A DNA stretch of 9,881 bases from an uncultured Ruminococcus sp. (lineage in GTDB: Bacteria; Bacillota; Clostridia; Oscillospirales; CAG-272), in assembly GCA_902765885.1 (NCBI GenBank), contig CACXBN010000079.1:1-9881 (forward strand). Direction: 5' to 3'. The position numbers were made by a program, and so were the translations under genes. Below the pieces are notes generated by a model. That model ran no database searches and was not told where the DNA came from. It was given only the letters and a program-made list of their open reading frames with translations. Below, in pieces: positions 7,421 through 9,881 of this stretch (position 1 is the first letter of the stretch; every line of letters begins with the position of its first letter).

Positions 7421-7713
7421 AAGACCTCACGGACCCTCTTGAACGCTTCATCCACGGAAAGACCTACGCCTGCCTTTGCTTCGTCGTGTCCTTTTTGCAT
7501 CATAGCGTCAAATTGTTCGGCGCTCATGCTGTCGAGCGTCTGAATCTTCGGCACAGAAAGAGAATACGGTATTCCTCCCGTCATAATGATCTGTCTGTAT
7601 AATGTGTCGATCAAGACCGAAACCGGAATGCCAATCTGCTCCAGCACGGCTTCCGCTTTTTCTTTGATTTCCGGCTGAACTCTCGCCGTAACGTTTGCTG
7701 TTTTCGTTGCCAT
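7417..7713 (-). CDS. RelB/DinJ-family antitoxin
   Basis: A 98-residue protein. The N-terminal NVTARVQPEIKEKAEAVLEQIG stretch (about residues 7-28) is the ribbon-helix-helix DNA-binding part of RelB/DinJ, followed by GIPVSVLIDTLYRQI and GGIPYSL, the usual DinJ-like continuation. The C-terminal half (from about residue 60) should wrap and neutralise the toxin encoded immediately downstream. Members repress their own promoter, and the promoter lies just upstream at 7745-7773. A clear GGAGGT ribosome binding site at 7721-7726 supports the start. Antitoxin-first order with a four-base overlap is the classical type II arrangement. Confidence 0.9.
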   Translation of the reverse strand: MATKTANVTARVQPEIKEKAEAVLEQIGIPVSVLIDTLYRQIIMTGGIPYSLSVPKIQTLDSMSAEQFDAMMQKGHDEAKAGVGLSVDEAFKRVREVL

Positions 7714-7720
7714 AGCGATT

Positions 7721-7726
7721 ACCTCC
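7721..7726 (-). promoter_or_regulatory. Ribosome binding site of the antitoxin gene
   Basis: GGAGGT on -, seven bases before the antitoxin ATG (7713). It is close to consensus and fixes the start. Confidence 0.8.
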
Positions 7727-7744
7727 GTTTTTTATTTCACTCAT

Positions 7745-7773
7745 AGTATACCACATTGTATCGCTAATTGCAA
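7745..7773 (-). promoter_or_regulatory. Promoter of the toxin-antitoxin operon
   Basis: On -, TTGCAA (-35, 7773-7768) is 17 bases from TATACT (-10, 7750-7745). The -10 is preceded by TGG, giving an extended -10. The antitoxin is expected to bind at or near here, but no clean operator palindrome is evident. Confidence 0.75.
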
Positions 7774-7817
7774 CACAAATAATGTAAAATAACAATTAGT
7801 TTCATCAAAATTCAGAT

Positions 7818-7843
7818 CTGTTTCCGAGAAAACAGGTTTTTTT
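7818..7843 (+). terminator. Orphan plus-strand terminator-like hairpin
   Basis: CTGTTT (7818-7823) pairs with AAACAG (7830-7835) around a six-base loop, followed by G and seven Ts. No intact + gene ends nearby, so it may be left over from a lost gene, or it may block transcripts running from the structured RNA side towards 8206. Confidence 0.45.
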
Positions 7844-7852
7844 GTAAACCAA

Positions 7853-7875
7853 AACCACGCGTTAGACGCGTGGTT
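7853..7875. repeat. Perfect GC-rich hairpin, minus-strand terminator or mobile-element end
   Basis: AACCACGCGT and ACGCGTGGTT form a perfect ten-base-pair stem around TAG. Read on -, TTGGTTT follows, so it can terminate the micro-ORF transcript just upstream. Such subterminal hairpins are also a mark of IS200/IS605-type insertion sequences, but no transposase is present here, so that reading is only a possibility. Confidence 0.6.
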
Positions 7876-7884
7876 CGGTAATAA

Positions 7885-7905
7885 TTATATAGTTGAAGCA
7901 GACAT
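7885..7905 (-). CDS. Six-codon micro-ORF with its own signals (possible leader peptide or truncated gene)
   Basis: ATG at 7905-7903 on - reads MSASTI and stops at TAA (7887-7885). It has AAGGAG five bases upstream and an extended -10 promoter 19 bases before the ATG, and a perfect hairpin follows 10 bases after the stop. It therefore has everything a gene needs except length. It could be a leader peptide, the stub of a gene whose body was deleted, or the start region of a lost mobile-element gene. Confidence 0.3.
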   Translation of the reverse strand: MSASTI

Positions 7906-7910
7906 AAAAA

Positions 7911-7943
7911 CTCCTTGTTAGATATTATACCATATTATCTAAC
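7911..7943 (-). promoter_or_regulatory. Promoter-operator unit in front of the micro-ORF
   Basis: On -, TGGTATAAT (extended -10; TATAAT at 7929-7924) sits inside an inverted repeat, GTTAGATA (7917-7924) and TATCTAAC (7936-7943). AAGGAG follows at 7916-7911. No good -35 is seen at the usual distance. The symmetric arms around the -10 look like a repressor site. Confidence 0.5.
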
Positions 7944-8077
7944 TCTTTGGGGTGCATTTCCAAAAATGACTTGCAGTAAGATTCGTAGTCTTGTATTCTG
8001 TTTTCTTCCCAGTATCGACTTGCCGACCTGTCACATAGTTGCCCTATGAGATGGAGCAGTCTACCGGGAGTGTTTTT
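7925..8077 (-). pseudogene. Start-less C-terminal coding remnant, family not recognised
   Basis: The frame runs about 50 codons on -, from just after a TAA at 8080-8078 to a TAA at 7927-7925. It has protein-like composition, for example RYWEENRIQDYESYCKSF and then MHPKELDNMV at the end. There is no start codon with a ribosome binding site, so if it is coding it is the 3' end of a truncated gene. Its stop lies within the promoter of the micro-ORF. I do not recognise the family, and the coding nature itself is an inference from composition. Confidence 0.35.
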
Positions 8078-8162
8078 TTATAGAATATCTTCAATAATGG
8101 ATCGCTTAGCGAAAGTAATTTTCAGGTATTGCCCGTTTGTGCTGGTATTATTATCCTGTTTC

Positions 8163-8175
8163 GGTTATAATAACC
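8163..8175 (+). promoter_or_regulatory. Palindrome over a consensus -10 box, upstream of the flavoprotein remnant
   Basis: GGTTATAATAACC is a perfect inverted repeat (GGTTA, TAA, TAACC) that contains TATAAT at 8166-8171. No clear -35 lies 16-18 bases upstream. The geometry suggests a repressor-controlled promoter for the genes from 8206 onward. Confidence 0.5.
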
Positions 8176-8205
8176 TTAATATAAAGATGTGTTCCGGAGA
8201 ATATA

Positions 8206-8455
8206 ATGGGAAAGAGAATAATAGCTGTAAATGCCGGGCCGAGAAAAGGATGGAACACCGATACCCTTATCAATGAAGCTGTGAGGGGCGCGGAACAGGA
8301 AGGCGCGGAAGTAGTCAGATACGATCTGTATAAGCTCGAAAGATTCACGAACTGCATACCGTGCGGATTTCGCCTGTCTTCCCGTTATCGGCAACTATTT
8401 CTATCACGAAGAAATCACAAAATCGGCCAAGAGGGAAAAGGAACTTGAGACATAA
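8206..8455 (+). pseudogene. Broken flavodoxin-like/NADPH-dependent FMN reductase gene
   Basis: The ATG at 8206, with CGGAGAA upstream (8195-8201), starts IIAVNAGPRKGWNTDTLI, the typical N-terminus of the flavodoxin-like-fold FMN reductase family, including its flavin phosphate loop. It continues to LYKLERFTNCIPC at about residue 52, where intact relatives have a Cys-containing loop and then well over 100 more residues. Here the frame runs into unrelated sequence and stops at 8448. From 8363 another frame gives ADFACLPVIGNYFYHEEI and then KREKELET before TAA at 8453-8455, which looks like a genuine C-terminus of this or a neighbouring gene. The simplest reading is an internal deletion with a frame change near 8362-8369. 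The product should be non-functional. Confidence 0.72.
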
Positions 8456-8467
8456 ATTGTTCTTCAT

Positions 8468-8472
8468 GGAGG
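8468..8472 (+). promoter_or_regulatory. Ribosome binding site that fixes the hydrolase start
   Basis: GGAGG is five bases before the ATG at 8478. The in-frame ATG at 8466 overlaps this site and the one at 8361 lies inside the pseudogene, so 8478 is preferred. Confidence 0.8.
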
Positions 8473-8477
8473 CAAGA

Positions 8478-9146
8478 ATGGATATCAGGCATTATTATCT
8501 CGAAAAAGGGAAAGGTGATACGCTTATATTGCTCCACGGAAACGGCGAAGGCGGGGAATATTTCGAGAACCAGACAGAGGCGTTGTCACAACACTACCAT
8601 ATATATGTGATCGACACCCGCGGCCACGGAAAGACTCCGAGGGGAGAAGGGGAATTCACGATAAAGAGATTCGCCGACGACCTGTATGAATTTATGACCG
8701 AAAAGGGAATAGAAAAAGCAAATATACTCGGTTTTTCGGACGGCGGAAATATTGCGCTGTATTTTGCACTCAAGCATCAGGATATGATCGAGAAGCTTAT
8801 TCTGAACGGCGCAAATATCTTCCCGAAGGGCGTCAAAGAGCCTTACTACAGCGAAATACTCGATGCTTACGAAAAGGCAAAACAAAAAGGCCCTGAAGGC
8901 GTGAGAGAGACGGAGATGCTCGGACTGATGGTAAACGAGCCCGACATTACTCCGGAGCAGCTTGAAACAATAAAAGTCAAAACGCTCGTGATAGTCGGGG
9001 ACAACGATATGATAGACGAGGAGCACACAAAACTTATCGCATCCTCAATTCCCAATGCGGAACTCACGGTACTCCCGGGTACGCATTTCATAGCTCACGA
9101 CAATCATGAAGAATTCAATAAAAAAATAATCGAATTTTTGGGATAA
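8478..9146 (+). CDS. Alpha/beta-hydrolase fold protein
   Basis: A 222-residue cytoplasmic protein, short for the fold but complete. The catalytic set is visible: the oxyanion-hole motif LLHGNGEGG (18-26), the nucleophile elbow GFSDGG with Ser87, an acidic residue in VIVGDNDMI (Asp175), and the catalytic histidine in LPGTHFIAHD, most likely His203. The conserved DTRGHGKT loop is at about 46-53. The fold covers esterases, lipases, peptidases and haloperoxidase-like enzymes, and the substrate cannot be read from the sequence; a carboxylesterase is a reasonable default. It begins 22 bases after the remnant stop at 8455 and is followed after 21 bases by the dipeptidase gene, so it probably shares the promoter near 8166. 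Confidence 0.88.
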   Translation: MDIRHYYLEKGKGDTLILLHGNGEGGEYFENQTEALSQHYHIYVIDTRGHGKTPRGEGEFTIKRFADDLYEFMTEKGIEKANILGFSDGGNIALYFALKHQDMIEKLILNGANIFPKGVKEPYYSEILDAYEKAKQKGPEGVRETEMLGLMVNEPDITPEQLETIKVKTLVIVGDNDMIDEEHTKLIASSIPNAELTVLPGTHFIAHDNHEEFNKKIIEFLG

Positions 9147-9167
9147 AGAGAAAAGGAGAACAATCTG

Positions 9168-9881
9168 ATGGCATGCACTACAATGCTGGCCGGGAAACTG
9201 GCTACAAACGACCGTTCGACTATGATAGCAAGAACAGACGACGGATTTTTTGATGTAAAGAAAACGATCGTGGTTAATCCGAAAGATCAGAAGAAAAAGT
9301 ACAAATCGGTAATATCTCACGTGGAAATAGAGCTTCCCGACAATCCCATGAGATATACGGCATGCCCGAGCGTGGATCCGAAGCACGGAATTTGGGCGGC
9401 CACGGGAATCAATTCGGCAAACGTCGGTATGACGGCTACCGAGACCATAACGTCAAATCCCCGTGTTCTTGCTGCCGATCCCCTCGTTGAGTATGTAAAG
9501 GCAGAGAAGAAAGGGGAAAAGGACATTCCCGGAGGAATAGGCGAAGAGGATATAGTTGTTCTCGTGCTGCCGTATATTCATACGGCAAGAGAGGGAGTTG
9601 AAAGGCTCGCTTCACTGCTTGAAAAATACGGCACTTATGAAATGAACGGCATAGCCTTCAACGATGTAAACGAGGTCTGGTGGCTCGAGACGATAGGCGG
9701 ACACCACTGGATAGCGAGAAGGGTGCCGGACGATATGTGTGTGATAGCGCCCAACCAGTTCGGAATGGATTCATTCGATCTTGACGACGCATTCGGAGAA
9801 AAGAAAAACCACATGTGTTCGTCTGACCTCCGTGAATTCATCAAAGACAATTTCCTCGATCTGAACGTCGGAGGGAAATTC
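9168..9881 (+). CDS. Peptidase family C69 dipeptidase (N-terminal half, runs off the window)
   Basis: The frame is open from the ATG at 9168 to the end of the window, 238 codons. AAGGAG lies about nine bases upstream. It begins MACTTMLAGK, and Cys3 is the expected catalytic N-terminal nucleophile of the PepD-type Ntn hydrolases. The near-absent propeptide and missing signal sequence point to a cytoplasmic dipeptidase that cuts short peptides. Further family features are ARTDDGF, the GINSANVGMTATET stretch, and NEVWWLETIGGHHWIARRVP at about 166-185. Family members are usually about 450-550 residues, so roughly half is present. It follows the hydrolase gene by 21 bases and is probably in the same transcript. 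Confidence 0.92.
   Translation, partial: MACTTMLAGKLATNDRSTMIARTDDGFFDVKKTIVVNPKDQKKKYKSVISHVEIELPDNPMRYTACPSVDPKHGIWAATGINSANVGMTATETITSNPRVLAADPLVEYVKAEKKGEKDIPGGIGEEDIVVLVLPYIHTAREGVERLASLLEKYGTYEMNGIAFNDVNEVWWLETIGGHHWIARRVPDDMCVIAPNQFGMDSFDLDDAFGEKKNHMCSSDLREFIKDNFLDLNVGGKF

Noticed and set aside
7508..7795. 95-codon minus-strand frame overlapping the antitoxin gene
   Set aside because: It is in another frame of a well-supported antitoxin gene and spans that gene's promoter and ribosome binding site.
6640..8205. CRISPR array or transposase in the accessory region
   Set aside because: There are no regularly spaced direct repeats and no frame with transposase or recombinase motifs. Only isolated hairpins are present.
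8046..8276. 76-codon plus-strand frame starting in the gap before the flavoprotein remnant
   Set aside because: There is no ribosome binding site. It overlaps the promoter and the first codons of the flavoprotein remnant in another frame, and it has no recognisable motif.
8361..8477. Upstream extension of the hydrolase to an ATG at 8361
   Set aside because: The extra 39 codons lie inside the flavoprotein remnant and have no ribosome binding site. The GGAGG at 8468-8472 supports the start at 8478.

Overview
The window looks like chromosomal DNA of a low-to-mid GC Gram-positive anaerobe, most likely Clostridia (Bacillota). This rests on strong GGAGG/AAGGAG ribosome binding sites, heavy use of AGA and ATA codons, U-tailed hairpin terminators, and clostridial-style protein families. 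I cannot name a genus from the sequence alone.

Layout. (1) Bases 1-717: the end of an unrecognised cytoplasmic-looking protein and, 20 bases later, a small two-helix membrane protein, both on +, closed by a probable terminator. (2) Bases 718-924: an AT-rich regulatory gap with a candidate promoter and a long inverted repeat. (3) Bases 925-6584: a tight three-gene + strand operon: glycogen/maltodextrin phosphorylase (GT35), a cytoplasmic GH13 alpha-glucan hydrolase (ATGA overlap), and a membrane-targeted histidine acid phosphatase of the glucose-1-phosphatase/phytase type. A hairpin terminator ends it. (4) Bases 6640-7070: no protein gene, but a GC-rich, highly structured stretch that reads as an RNA on +. 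Its 5' part resembles domain I of a bacterial group II intron; no domain V or reverse transcriptase is visible. (5) Bases 7073-7773: a complete RelB/DinJ-RelE/ParE toxin-antitoxin operon on - with a good promoter. (6) Bases 7774-8205: gene-poor, AT-rich, scarred DNA with two hairpins, a micro-ORF with its own promoter and ribosome binding site, and a start-less C-terminal coding remnant on -. (7) Bases 8206-9881, on +: a broken flavodoxin-like/FMN-reductase gene, an intact alpha/beta hydrolase, and the first 238 codons of a family C69 dipeptidase that runs off the window.

How it works together. The phosphorylase and GH13 enzyme would together break alpha-1,4-glucans (glycogen or imported maltodextrins) to glucose-1-phosphate, glucose and short oligosaccharides in the cytoplasm. 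The third gene product is predicted to face outward, so it cannot share their pool of glucose-1-phosphate directly. It may instead scavenge phosphate or glucose from external sugar phosphates or phytate. Bases 6640-8460 look like an accessory insertion and decay zone between two stable metabolic blocks: intron-like RNA, toxin-antitoxin module, truncated genes and orphan hairpins. I did not find a convincing new defence or mobile system. The most unusual items are the structured RNA, the micro-ORF unit and the minus-strand remnant.
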